64,000 nucleotides of DNA from Unio delphinus. Lineage: Eukaryota > Mollusca > Bivalvia > Unionida > Unionidae. A model generated the notes under the pieces. The model was not told where the DNA came from. It saw nothing but the letters and a program-made list of their open reading frames with translations, and did no database searches. The stretch's first letter is position 1. Every line of letters begins with the position of its first letter. Made by a program: the position numbers and the translations under genes. The DNA lies in NCBI GenBank assembly GCA_029339505.1, contig JAQISU010000155.1, forward strand, positions 17,998,001 through 18,062,000, read 5' to 3'. Positions 51,377-60,082 of this stretch are shown here, piece by piece.

Positions 51377-54300
51377 TTTTTTTTTTTGTCCTGTTGTTTG
51401 TAACCGGAGAGTTTTTTATTAATGATGCTAACATCAATATCACTTATTGTTGTGTCATTATCATCGAAAACAACTCTTCGAAGTTGATTTATGTTTCGTA
51501 CTCTGGATACTGCGAGATAGACTAAATTTGACCATTCGATGTGATTATCCACCATCCAAACAATTGTATTCGATATAGTCAATCCCTGTGAAGAGTGTAT
51601 TGTTGCTGCGTATCCTAGCGTCCACGGGGATTTATTAGCACGCAATGCATCTTCAACGACATTGATATCAACCAGCACAATATCATTTAATACGAGAATT
51701 TGTTTTTCACTCTGTCCTGGAATATCAACTTCAATATTCTGTTTTCGTGTATCCGATGGCCTATAACAAAGGGGTACTGGAAGCGTTGAAAATTTTTCTT
51801 TATGCAATTCAAATAACTTCATCTGAAGTGTATCCCTGACTATTTTTCTACTTGCAATGATCAAATCGTTTGGTCTCCACGCTTCCCAGAAATCATTCAT
51901 TGGGGTTTCTGAAATCACTTCACGCGCTATTTCGCATTGGATTCTATCCGGTTGTAATCTAATTAGCGCTTTGAACTCGCGTAATCGTTCATCAAGTGAT
52001 CTATAATCAGTGGTGATTTCTTCATAGTAGTCTACAAAACCCTTTAGCCATTCATGTGGAGATGCACCGACAAATGGTGGTGGTTGGCCGTGATCCCCGC
52101 ACATAACGACTTTTGTGTTTTTGTTTAACAACCACTCAAGAAATGTTTTTAATACATCTAATGACACTGTGCATATTTCATCCCAGATTATGATTTCAGG
52201 AATGAATTTATCACCCATTCGATCAGGAGTCCATTTGTCACCTTTCCATCGAAAAAAACTGTGATAAGTGCTAGCATTTACCCCTCGCTGTATCATCTCT
52301 CTGGCGAGTCTGTGAGTCGGTGTTAGCACAATCATGTTAGAAACGCTAGCGTTTCCACGACGAAATAATTCAATTGCACGAGTTGTCTTTCCTGACCCAC
52401 CACAACCGTTTAAATAAACTGTCTTATATCTACATACTGGATCAGATACCGGTGGTGCATTAGAAAATTCTGATTGAATTTCAATACGGTTACAACAAAG
52501 ATATTTATCATCCATGGCAACGTCTGCGGATTCACAATACTCATGTAGCATCTCTTTTTTAAATCGCCAACGCCCCCAATTTTCTTCGAGATCTGTGAAT
52601 TTAGCTACAGCTGATTTGTACTTATTGTGTATATACATCGAATCAGTGGCCACTCTAACCGCGGTATTAGGAAATCTATTTATCATCGAAAATAGATTAA
52701 TAGAAGCATAGGCTAGCATTGAACTTCTCAAATGTGTGTACTGGGAATTATATCCATCACAGTAGGTAACAACCGTACCTAATTTCTCACCATTGGATAG
52801 AAAAGCATCCTTACGGGATACAAGTTTTCCCTGTTTCATTAAATCCGTTACAATAAAATCGTATTCAGCGACATCTATGATCAACCGCGAAGAGTATTTT
52901 GCGTTGTCGTATCGTCCACCCTGGGTAAATTTACCGATTATTCTTCTTCCGAGATCTTTTGCTTGTTCTTTTTTAATTTCAAATAACTTCTTAGACCAAT
53001 TTATGATTTCTTCTTCACTGAAATCTGGAAACTGTTTTCGTAGTTCGCTGATTATACGATCTAGATCGGGTTGTGGTAGCCAAACTTCTTTCTGAGCTCG
53101 ATAGCATATAATAGCCTCGGAAACAATCAACGATATTAGCATACCACAATCAATCATATATCTCAATAGCACTATTGGCATCCAGTGTTTTTCAGATAGG
53201 TGTCTACCGAGCCAAACATAACTACACGGATGTAACCCTGTAGCTAATTCAAATGATATCACACGAGCGAATCCGGTTAAATCAAAATCAGGCAATGGTC
53301 CATTAATCGCAACACGAGTCATTTCATGCGTGGGGTGTCCAAATCGTTTGAAGTACTCAGCGCATTCCCCATACCCGAGAAAACTTCCGGGATAACACGC
53401 GGATATATCAATTGAAATCATACCATCACGTGAGTATTTCGTATTCCACAGTCCTCCATGACCAAATTTGACGCAACTCAATTTAACATCCTCGAGAAAA
53501 TCATTTCGTGTTGGACGCCATGAGTTTTTTTCTCTTGCGAAGTGAGCTACCACTGATGGAATAGTAAAACTATCCGTGAGTAGTTTTTCATGGGAATTCT
53601 CCGGTGAAAAATCACTAGCGATTTTTCTCATTCTGTTATCTAATTCTTCAATGCGATATAATTCACCATTTGGTTTTACAAATTGATCGAATTCTTCATC
53701 ACTTCTAAGTAACCACACTGACACAGGATCATCCTTACACAACGCATGAATAGCATCGAATAATTTCTCTTCATAGAAAACATCCCCGACGAACTCCTTA
53801 GGGATATATTTCACGGTTCGTTCTCGTGGAAATATTGTTACCGCAGGTGTCCACGCGTGTTTGTTATGATCAATAATCTGTATTGGCGCTCCATTTTTGT
53901 TATATTTCGGTTCGTATAAAACCTCTCCGGTTATCGTCATAACGGTTATTGGGAATCGTAATGATGTTTCTAATTTAGCTATATCAGAAATCTTTGCACC
54001 ATGCTGTTTCACTGTCAGTTCCCACTCGGTTATTTTCCTACGTCGCAGATCAGTTAGTTTATTTCCTCGGGATGCATTTGTGAAGTGTTCTATTATTCGT
54101 TCTGCTACACAATTAAGCCCTGACGAATATTTCATAGGAGCTAGTTTTGCGATATCGGGTTTATCATTTAACGGATATATCCCATAAACCATTGCTGTTA
54201 CGGGATAAGATCTTTCGTAGTATGGTTTGTCAATGCCGGTTAGAATCCCTGGTTTGGAATCTCTACTCACAATGACAGCTTTTTTATTCTTGAGGATTGG

Positions 54301-54384
54301 TTCAAATTTATCCTTAATAATCCATTTGCCATCGACTTCGATAATGAATTTGATTCGGAAAAAAATGTCTTTTTTCCCCAACAC
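51346..54384 (-). CDS. B-family DNA polymerase fused to SF1 helicase (core)
   Basis: A continuous frame of 1012 residues. Residues 85-175 carry an unassigned conserved-looking region (NCVAERIIEHF, ITEWELTVKQHG, IIDHNKHAW). The polymerase palm follows: motif A DISACYPGS (326-334), a motif-B-like GRRIIGKFTQGG (479-490) and motif C ATDSMYI (579-585). An SF1 helicase then begins at about 655: Walker A GCGGSGKT (660-667), Walker B IIIWDE (731-736), motif III CGDHGQPP (762-769), motif V TIHSSQGLT (928-936) and motif VI VSRVRN (959-964). I see no 3'-5' exonuclease motifs. It presumably replicates and unwinds the element. Polinton polymerases are normally protein-primed PolB without a helicase; this fusion is unusual. 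The true start lies upstream: the frame here opens with GTG inside a frame change at 54359-54384. Confidence 0.85.
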   Translation of the reverse strand: MLGKKDIFFRIKFIIEVDGKWIIKDKFEPILKNKKAVIVSRDSKPGILTGIDKPYYERSYPVTAMVYGIYPLNDKPDIAKLAPMKYSSGLNCVAERIIEHFTNASRGNKLTDLRRRKITEWELTVKQHGAKISDIAKLETSLRFPITVMTITGEVLYEPKYNKNGAPIQIIDHNKHAWTPAVTIFPRERTVKYIPKEFVGDVFYEEKLFDAIHALCKDDPVSVWLLRSDEEFDQFVKPNGELYRIEELDNRMRKIASDFSPENSHEKLLTDSFTIPSVVAHFAREKNSWRPTRNDFLEDVKLSCVKFGHGGLWNTKYSRDGMISIDISACYPGSFLGYGECAEYFKRFGHPTHEMTRVAINGPLPDFDLTGFARVISFELATGLHPCSYVWLGRHLSEKHWMPIVLLRYMIDCGMLISLIVSEAIICYRAQKEVWLPQPDLDRIISELRKQFPDFSEEEIINWSKKLFEIKKEQAKDLGRRIIGKFTQGGRYDNAKYSSRLIIDVAEYDFIVTDLMKQGKLVSRKDAFLSNGEKLGTVVTYCDGYNSQYTHLRSSMLAYASINLFSMINRFPNTAVRVATDSMYIHNKYKSAVAKFTDLEENWGRWRFKKEMLHEYCESADVAMDDKYLCCNRIEIQSEFSNAPPVSDPVCRYKTVYLNGCGGSGKTTRAIELFRRGNASVSNMIVLTPTHRLAREMIQRGVNASTYHSFFRWKGDKWTPDRMGDKFIPEIIIWDEICTVSLDVLKTFLEWLLNKNTKVVMCGDHGQPPPFVGASPHEWLKGFVDYYEEITTDYRSLDERLREFKALIRLQPDRIQCEIAREVISETPMNDFWEAWRPNDLIIASRKIVRDTLQMKLFELHKEKFSTLPVPLCYRPSDTRKQNIEVDIPGQSEKQILVLNDIVLVDINVVEDALRANKSPWTLGYAATIHSSQGLTISNTIVWMVDNHIEWSNLVYLAVSRVRNINQLRRVVFDDNDTTISDIDVSIINKKLSGYKQQDKKKNNENSILMLN

Positions 54385-54670
54385 GTGAAATTATCACTGC
54401 TGCTTTTTCATCATTCATGGTAGCATCAACAACACCATCAATTCGAAATGTTGACCAACAATAAGATGCTCCATCACGCTTGAATTCATTAAAACAGTCT
54501 CTGATTTTACTAATCATGGCTTTATCAAGAATTGTATTCTTTGGTGTATTAGAAACTATATCGAGATTGAATTGAGCATCTTTCCAGGGGTAATCTCTCT
54601 TGGACGTTTTTTTTGGTTTATCGAGATTAAATCTAGGATTGATTTTCAATAATCTCTTAAACTCTTTCAT
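54314..54670 (-). CDS. N-terminal segment of the polymerase gene (other frame)
   Basis: A 118-codon frame opening MKEFKRLLKINPRFNLDKPK and running through ISKIRDCFNEFKRDGASYCW to the overlap with the polymerase core. There a T6/A7 region (54359-54375) changes the frame. Its first 20 residues are one unit of the upstream repeat array; the rest is unique. Most likely the N-terminal part of the polymerase protein, split from it by a single frame change. Function of this part is unknown. Confidence 0.65.
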   Translation of the reverse strand: MKEFKRLLKINPRFNLDKPKKTSKRDYPWKDAQFNLDIVSNTPKNTILDKAMISKIRDCFNEFKRDGASYCWSTFRIDGVVDATMNDEKAAVIISRVGEKRHFFPNQIHYRSRWQMDY

Positions 54671-55199
54671 GTTTCCGTCTCTTGGACGTTTTTTGGGTTT
54701 ATCGAGATTAAATCTAGGATTGATTTTGTTACTTTTTTTGGTTTATCGAGATTAAATCTAGGACTAATTTTTAATAATCTCTTAAACTCTTTCATGTTTC
54801 CGTCTCTTGGACGTTGTTTTGGTTTATCGAGATTAAATCTAGGACTAATTTTTAATAATCTCTTAAACTCTTTCATGTTTCCGTCTCTTGGACGTTTTTT
54901 GGGTTTATCGAGATTAAATCTAGGATTGATTTTGTTACTTTTTTTGGTTTATCGAGATTAAATCTAGGACTAATTTTTAATAATCTCTTAAACTCTTTCA
55001 TGTTTCCGTCTCTTGGACGTTTTTTGGGTTTATCGAGATTAAATCTAGGACTAATTTTTAATAATCTCTTAAACTCTTTCATGTTTACGTCTCTTGGACG
55101 TTTTTTGGGTTTATCGAGATTAAATCTAGGACTAATTTTTAATAATCTCTTAAACTCCTTATCAGCATTTTTCGAAGGCAATCTCTTGAACTCCCTCAT
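54604..55199 (-). repeat. Coding tandem-repeat array, 81-bp and 44-bp units
   Basis: Eight copies of tcgagattaaatctagga start at 54621, 54702, 54746, 54827, 54908, 54952, 55033 and 55114: spacings 81, 44, 81, 81, 44, 81, 81. A 206-bp higher-order unit (81+81+44) is thus duplicated. The 81-bp unit encodes 27 residues, MKEFKRLLK.SPRFNLDKPK plus KRPRDGN, very basic with repeated internal Met codons. The 44-bp unit (containing an A7 run on the coding strand) is not a multiple of three and changes the frame, so the array is not one continuous reading frame as assembled. It sits at the 5' end of the polymerase gene, with the first ATG at 55199. Confidence 0.9.
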
Positions 55200-55295
55200 G
55201 CTATACTAAAAACAAGTGTCTAAATGAAAGGTTTATGTATAATGAATCACTGCAATGGATCAGTCAATGAATTAGACAAATAGTATAGTATACTA

Positions 55296-55787
55296 ATGAA
55301 CCAGGAATTCAGACCACACCCAGTGAGTACAAATTATGAAGCATCCAGTGATGGTGTTGTAAGACACTGTAGACTGAAGAACCCAGTTGGGTGGGATAAT
55401 GGTATGGGGTATTTGTTCTTTACTGTTGGAAAGAAGAAATATTACAATCATCGTTTCGTATTTGAATGTTTCAATGGATTGATCAAAAATGGTTTTGTTA
55501 TCGATCACAAGGATTCTAATCCAAGGAACAATTCTTTATCAAATCTGCAAGCTATCACACAAAGTGAGAATTTGAAAAGAGGAGAGACTGGCATTTGCTC
55601 AAAAAAAGCGAGACCAGTAAAATCTTTGAATACAACAACTAACGAAGAAAAAATATTTAAATCAATATATGAAGCCGGCAAGTATTTCAATATTTGTAGA
55701 GCCTCAGTACGATTCGTTGCAGAGGGGGTTTGTCGATCGGCTATTTCAAAAAGGACGGGACAAAAAATTCAATTTAGTTATGTCTAA
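55296..55787 (+). CDS. Free-standing HNH endonuclease with NUMOD-like ends
   Basis: 163 residues. After a short N-terminal segment typical of NUMOD4-like modules (ASSDGVVRH..), the HNH core reads YYNHRFVFECFNG and then VIDHKDSNPRNNSLSNLQ (first His about 51, catalytic IDH about 70, asparagines following). The C-terminal part, VKSLNTTTNEEKIFKSIYEA plus CRASV, looks like a NUMOD1 DNA-binding repeat. Such genes are homing-type nucleases of phages and giant viruses; here it stands alone between the polymerase and the capsid genes. Intact. A role in element spread or DNA processing is inference. Confidence 0.8.
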   Translation: MNQEFRPHPVSTNYEASSDGVVRHCRLKNPVGWDNGMGYLFFTVGKKKYYNHRFVFECFNGLIKNGFVIDHKDSNPRNNSLSNLQAITQSENLKRGETGICSKKARPVKSLNTTTNEEKIFKSIYEAGKYFNICRASVRFVAEGVCRSAISKRTGQKIQFSYV

Positions 55788-55831
55788 TGCGTCATATTTT
55801 TCATTTAGAAATATATCATTATTATAGAATA

Positions 55832-56188
55832 ATGAATTCTGAAAACATGAATAGCATCATATCCGAGATTTCAAAATTGAAAAGTTGGGATATTGAACTA
55901 TCAGATGGGTTAAATCCTGATCAAATCATGTCTGATTTTCAGGATATAGAATACGGAGTTAGCACTAACAAGTATATGCTACCAAAGAAGTATGCGCTCA
56001 TCAAAAGAATTCAGAATTCTATTCGGGACTCTCTCGCATTTTCCAGTGACGTAAGTGTGTTCGCTCCGTTGTATACCATCGTAGAACGAATACGAAAAGA
56101 ATTGGGGTACGAATACGAATTGAAAAAGGAGGTTAATTCTAAAGTTAGAAACCAACGGGCGTTAATTCAAGAAAATGAACAATTTTGA
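55832..56188 (+). CDS. Small protein of unknown function
   Basis: About 118 residues from ATG 55832 (MNSENMNSIISEISKLKSWD); the frame is open upstream to 55787, where it overlaps the stop of the HNH gene. Mostly helical and charged, ending in a Lys/Glu-rich stretch, with no membrane segment or recognisable motif. The position before the virion block suggests a virion or assembly role, but nothing in the sequence proves it. Confidence 0.55.
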   Translation: MNSENMNSIISEISKLKSWDIELSDGLNPDQIMSDFQDIEYGVSTNKYMLPKKYALIKRIQNSIRDSLAFSSDVSVFAPLYTIVERIRKELGYEYELKKEVNSKVRNQRALIQENEQF

Positions 56189-56439
56189 TTGACCATTTAT
56201 CATTATTTGATTGTGACCGTCCCTTATAGAGATTTTAATTTTTTTTTAGCATTTTTTGATTAAAACTGTTGAAATCAGTGAATAAAAAATTGATGGCTGG
56301 TTCGGATTGATCAAATGGAAAAGTGGGGAAAGTGTGATATTAATTATTTTTATATACAATTATGTGACTTTCGCCATCAATGATAGAGATGTTAAAACAC
56401 TTCCACGATGGTGTTAGGTCGGATTGAAAAATTGTTTTA
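56189..56439. other. Non-coding spacer before the virion gene block
   Basis: About 250 bp of AT-rich DNA. Its right end contains a partial copy (56421-56440, ggattgaaaaattgttttac) of the promoter-like motif that follows. Confidence 0.5.
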
Positions 56440-56469
56440 CAATTGAAAAATTGTTTCTGATTTCAAATA
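56440..56469 (+). promoter_or_regulatory. 30-bp upstream motif, copy 1
   Basis: The 30 bp immediately before ATG 56470, containing caattgaaaaattgtttctg then atttcaaata, are identical to 57551-57580 before ATG 57581. The position right against two start codons suggests a shared promoter or transcript-start element for virion genes. Confidence 0.65.
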
Positions 56470-57518
56470 ATGGTCAATGAAGCATTAACAACCCGATTGG
56501 CTCGTGAACGACTGGATGCAATCAAGAGATTTGTACCAATTAGTGACTCTGTAAGAAATAAACTGCAACAACGACAGAGTTTACAAACGGATTTTGCTGT
56601 GGGATCCGAAGAATTGTTTAAACCAGTAACCACAGCATCGAAACAGATAGTGTCAACAATCTCTGAAGAAGGAAAAAAAACAAGAAGAGTCTTTTCTTCC
56701 TGTGTTAGAAAAAATAGCAAAAAGAACTAAACAAACAAAAAAATCATTGAAAACACTTCCTCAGGATATATCAACCGCTTCAGAACAACAACGAGAACTT
56801 CAAGAAGATATCCCCCCACCCGAATTTCAAGAAGAAGGGGAGGATACTACTAGTGGACGAGTTGCATTCAATGAAAAACTTCTTCCCGGTAAATTAGATG
56901 AATTGATAAATAAAAAATTTGATTCTATGGAAGAATTAGCCCAATTTGTCACTAGGAGTTTTCATCAGAGAAGAACATATATTTACGATGATTATAATCT
57001 TCCCCCTAAAAAAGATTGGTATAGGGGGTTATATCGTATACTATCAGGTTCCTCTCAAGCAAAGGGAGGTGATAAAACATTTCAGGAATATATGGCAGCA
57101 ATAAAAAAAAGCTGAATCATCTATAGGGGAGCAATCGGATACCGGATTTCTTAGACTACCAGAACAATCAAAATTTATTGATATAACACAATCCCCCCAA
57201 CCGATGAAAATAACGAGAGAAGCTGATCATGAAAAAGGTGCAACCGGTATCACTGATAAAACCAAAGGATTTTCAGGCAGTGGTTTAGTTGGAAACTCTT
57301 CGAGGGAAAATCCTTGGATTTCATGTCCTGGTAGTGTTATCAATGATATATCACGATTAGAGGTTCTTGTAGGAGGGTTCCGAGCTGGAAATAACTCACC
57401 GGAAATAATTAATGAAGCAGCTGATATCTGTAGACGATTATTTCAGGGTGGTATCATGGATATCAGCACATATCGAGATTTCATTGGCGAGTTAGTGGAG
57501 GATTATCACAGTGATTAA
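56470..57518 (+). pseudogene. Coiled-coil-rich virion-block protein, two frame breaks
   Basis: Begins MVNEALTTRLARERLDAIKR and then LFKPVTTASKQIVSTISEEG. The first frame breaks at an A8 run near 56672-56679, after which a second frame (to 57115) carries LEKIAKRTKQTKKSLKTLPQ and a coiled-coil-like Glu/Gln stretch. An A8 run near 57102-57109 switches to a third frame, ending with AGNNSPEIINEAADICRRLF at 57518. The degenerate copy at 47240-48150 carries the first and last parts in the same order, supporting a single gene of about 345 codons. No catalytic motif. It probably is a minor virion or scaffold protein because it precedes the capsid gene. Confidence 0.7.
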
Positions 57519-57535
57519 TCACCGGGATTGAATAA

Positions 57536-57551
57536 AAACGCTAGCGTTTCC
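57536..57551. promoter_or_regulatory. Palindromic motif aaacgctagcgtttcc
   Basis: A 16-bp sequence with the perfect 14-bp palindrome aaacgctagcgttt lies just upstream of promoter-like motif copy 2. The same 16 bp occur at 52341-52356 inside the helicase coding region. A variant, gaaaacgctagtgtttt (61424-61440), precedes the membrane-protein gene at 61452. Possible regulator or replication-protein site. Confidence 0.4.
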
Positions 57552-57580
57552 AATTGAAAAATTGTTTCTGATTTCAAATA
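57551..57580 (+). promoter_or_regulatory. 30-bp upstream motif, copy 2
   Basis: Identical to 56440-56469 and likewise abuts an ATG (57581). A looser relative, caattgaaaacgc...taaaa, sits before ATG 61452. Confidence 0.65.
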
Positions 57581-58042
57581 ATGATCATACACTACAATCA
57601 TGATAAACCAACCCCCGTCTACGTAGTTAATTCACGGTTTCCGGTTTATAGAGCATACTACGGAGATGGTTTAGGCAATACCATTGCAGGGTTATTTGCG
57701 AGAATGGCTCCAAAAGTGATGCCGTTGGCTAAACAACTAGGAATGAAAGCAATTGATGTTATTCGTGATAAGGGTATTGGTGCTGTTGGAGATCTTGCGG
57801 GAAAAGCGTTTTCAGCTGCGAAGAATAAAATAACATCATTAGTGAAATCACGAAGTGATTTACGAAAAAAGAAACCGTTACCGTCTACAGCGGAAATGCC
57901 TGCAAGTGTTAGTAGAATTATAAATAACGCAGTAGACGAAAAATTAGCGTCGATGGTGACTCCCTTGATAAATCAAGGGGACCAAAATAACATGATAGCA
58001 AACATGATAGCAGGAAGTGGCTTTAAAAAAACACGACGATGA
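57581..58042 (+). CDS. Small basic virion protein (adenovirus core/pVI-like role)
   Basis: 153 residues, intact. N-terminal VVNSRFPVYRAYYGDGLGNT is followed by an amphipathic alanine/glycine-rich region (IAGLFARMAPKVMPLAKQLG, GDLAGKAFSAAKNK), a basic RSDLRKKKP segment and a C-terminal MIAGSGFKKTRR. Such small basic proteins with a G-rich cleavage-like site occur in Polintons and adintoviruses as minor virion proteins. Homology to the relic at 46812-47190 confirms it is a conserved gene. It precedes the major capsid gene by 40 bp. Exact role inferred. Confidence 0.65.
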   Translation: MIIHYNHDKPTPVYVVNSRFPVYRAYYGDGLGNTIAGLFARMAPKVMPLAKQLGMKAIDVIRDKGIGAVGDLAGKAFSAAKNKITSLVKSRSDLRKKKPLPSTAEMPASVSRIINNAVDEKLASMVTPLINQGDQNNMIANMIAGSGFKKTRR

Positions 58043-58082
58043 AATGAAAAATCGCGATTTAGACTCTGATAAATAGAATAAA

Positions 58083-59546
58083 ATGTTCAAAAGGTCACCT
58101 GATCCAGCATTTGATATGGATGCCCCAGTTGGCAAGAATGATTCTGTACGCGATTTTCAATTTTATTGTTATCACGCAATACAACCAGATCTCCGATCGC
58201 GAATTGAACTTCAAGTTCATGATACCAGTAAATATTTTCTACCGTGTGAGGCATTTATTGAAGTAGAAGGAGAACTTGTAACAAATGTTGCAGCTGATAC
58301 CCCATATGACAATAACGCAAATGTCCGAGTTGGTTTTGTTAATAACGGCATAATGGCGTTATTTGAAAGCGCTAGATATCTCATTGATGGAAAAGAAATT
58401 GAATCCATTGACCGTGAAGTTGATGTGGCCACAACAATCATAGGGTTAGCGAGATATTCTGATGATTATACAAGATCAGCGGGTCCATCTATGATGTTTG
58501 CAAAGGATACCTCTGATAACGCTGATCACCTTCAATTCATTGAAGTGTTAACAGCAAGAGATAATGCAGAAGCCGATCAACAGGAAGCAGCTAATCCAGA
58601 ACGTCGAACTAGACCCGGAGCTGCGTTTGATATTCTCGGAGGCGTTAATGGTAATCTCAATTTAGGATTTGCAACACGTGTAGCAACGTTGCATGGGCAG
58701 CGTCGACGATTTTCATGTGCGATTCCACTGCATCATATATTTGGATTCTGTAGAAACGTCCGAAAAGTTATTTATGGAGCTAAACACACAGTAGCGCTTG
58801 TACGAAAGGGTACTGATGATGATGCAATCTGGCGTAATGCTGGGGTTGCTCCCGGTAAAGTCATTTTAACAAAACTATCATTGTGGATGCCAGTATTAAC
58901 TCCATCAATCACAGAAGAACAGCGACTACTATCATTTATGGACCAAGGAGGAAAATCATTGTTGAGTTGGTTATCAGTGACCACGGATATTAAACAAGAC
59001 AGTGTTGATGGTACATTCACATGGCACCTGGCATCAAAACAAGGTGTTTCAGCTCCACGTCATATATTCGTAGCGTTACAGAATAATGCGCGAGTTGGTA
59101 ATCAAGAACGAAGCCATATGATATTTGATCAGTTAGGTGTTAATGAAGTCTCGCTGAGAATAAACGGACAGCAGGAACCATCCGAGGATATACAACTTGA
59201 TTACGGTCAGAATCATATTGCACGTGTCTATCATAACCTGTTGTCATTTATGGCACGTGATCAAAATGTGGATACTGGTTTGCAAATATCGCAATTGGAT
59301 TTTAAAAGCCTCTATCCGATTTATTACTTTTCACTTGAACATCTTGATTTAACAAGACAATCTGTCGTTGATATACACTTTAGAGCCCGTGTAACCCGTC
59401 CGACTGGTCCACCAGTTGGTGGGGTACCTCCTATCCTTATCCCGAATTATAGAGCGGTTGCTGTCATTCTCAGTGATAAATCAATGCTACTCGAAGGTGT
59501 TGGTGGAAGAATGAGAGTGGTAGATCCACCAGTGGAAAATCTTTGA
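58083..59546 (+). CDS. Major capsid protein (double jelly roll)
   Basis: 487 residues, intact. Features of the Polinton capsid family are FVNNGIMALFESARYLIDGK followed by EIESIDREVD in the first jelly roll (about 83-115). The second has TWHLASKQGVSAPRHIFVAL, ERSHMIFDQLGVNEVSLRIN and the later YPIYYFSLEHLDLTR, with the usual 'P-R-hydrophobic-VxxQ' and 'FD...N...N' spacing. The last part, PNYRAVAVILSDKSML, is a strand-rich end. Double-jelly-roll capsids form pseudo-hexameric trimers in adenovirus-like virions. It is the best-preserved gene of the element, consistent with a recent origin. Confidence 0.9.
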   Translation: MFKRSPDPAFDMDAPVGKNDSVRDFQFYCYHAIQPDLRSRIELQVHDTSKYFLPCEAFIEVEGELVTNVAADTPYDNNANVRVGFVNNGIMALFESARYLIDGKEIESIDREVDVATTIIGLARYSDDYTRSAGPSMMFAKDTSDNADHLQFIEVLTARDNAEADQQEAANPERRTRPGAAFDILGGVNGNLNLGFATRVATLHGQRRRFSCAIPLHHIFGFCRNVRKVIYGAKHTVALVRKGTDDDAIWRNAGVAPGKVILTKLSLWMPVLTPSITEEQRLLSFMDQGGKSLLSWLSVTTDIKQDSVDGTFTWHLASKQGVSAPRHIFVALQNNARVGNQERSHMIFDQLGVNEVSLRINGQQEPSEDIQLDYGQNHIARVYHNLLSFMARDQNVDTGLQISQLDFKSLYPIYYFSLEHLDLTRQSVVDIHFRARVTRPTGPPVGGVPPILIPNYRAVAVILSDKSMLLEGVGGRMRVVDPPVENL

Positions 59547-59587
59547 TTGATTTTCTCGATTTTTCATTGAATTAGAATCAATCTATT

Positions 59588-60062
59588 ATGTATAACATGT
59601 CATATAGTGTTATTAGTGTTGCGTTAACTCCCGGTCAATTAAAAAAATTGCAATCGGAATCAGCTAAAAAATGTGGAACCACAATCACGTTGAAACCCAA
59701 CCAAATGACTGGTGGTGCAAATAAACTATCGCTGACAACTCGTCAGGTGAAACATTTCAATGATGCACTTCAGCCAAAAAAGGTGTTCAGATTACTCTCT
59801 CTCTGCGGCTGCTATCAAAAATATGATTAAAACAGGCGGTATATTTCCGTTGTTAGCTGCGATTCCAGCATTGATTGCAGCAGCAGCCCCAGCGGTGGCT
59901 AAAGCGGCAGCGTTAGGAGCCGTTGGTACTGCAGCAGGAATGGCACTAAAGAAGGCAACTGGGAAAGGATATAAAAAAAAGGGAAAGGGTCTAAGACTAC
60001 CAGGAACCCCGTATTCGTGGTACAGCGGAAAGGGTCTAAGACTACCAGGAACGATTTATTAA
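59588..60062 (+). pseudogene. Hydrophobic membrane-active-like protein, one frame break
   Basis: The first frame (59588-59830) encodes VALTPGQLKKLQSESAKKCG and LSLTTRQVKHF. After the A-run near 59778-59783 the matching continuation is in another frame: an alanine/isoleucine-rich hydrophobic stretch (FPLLAAIPALIAAAAPAVAK), then a basic GKGYKKKGKG. The C-terminus is a duplicated GKGLRLPGT motif (DNA repeat 59983-60008 and 60028-60053). This LTxxQ...Ala-rich...GKG(L) layout is characteristic of the adenovirus pX/pVI-like proteins of adintoviruses (from memory). It probably disrupts membranes or sits with the genome in the virion. Capsid gene upstream, protease downstream. Confidence 0.65.
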
Positions 60063-60082
60063 TTCAGGAACCTATGGTTCCT

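Noticed and set aside
55000..55209. Plus-strand frame with a repeated LGRFLGLSRLNLGLIFNN pattern
   Set aside because: Antisense of the tandem-repeat array at the 5' end of the polymerase gene.
55787..55831. Start of the small unknown gene at ATG 55787 overlapping the HNH stop (taatg)
   Set aside because: Stop-start coupling is a bacterial device; ATG 55832 with an ordinary leader is more plausible in this eukaryotic setting.
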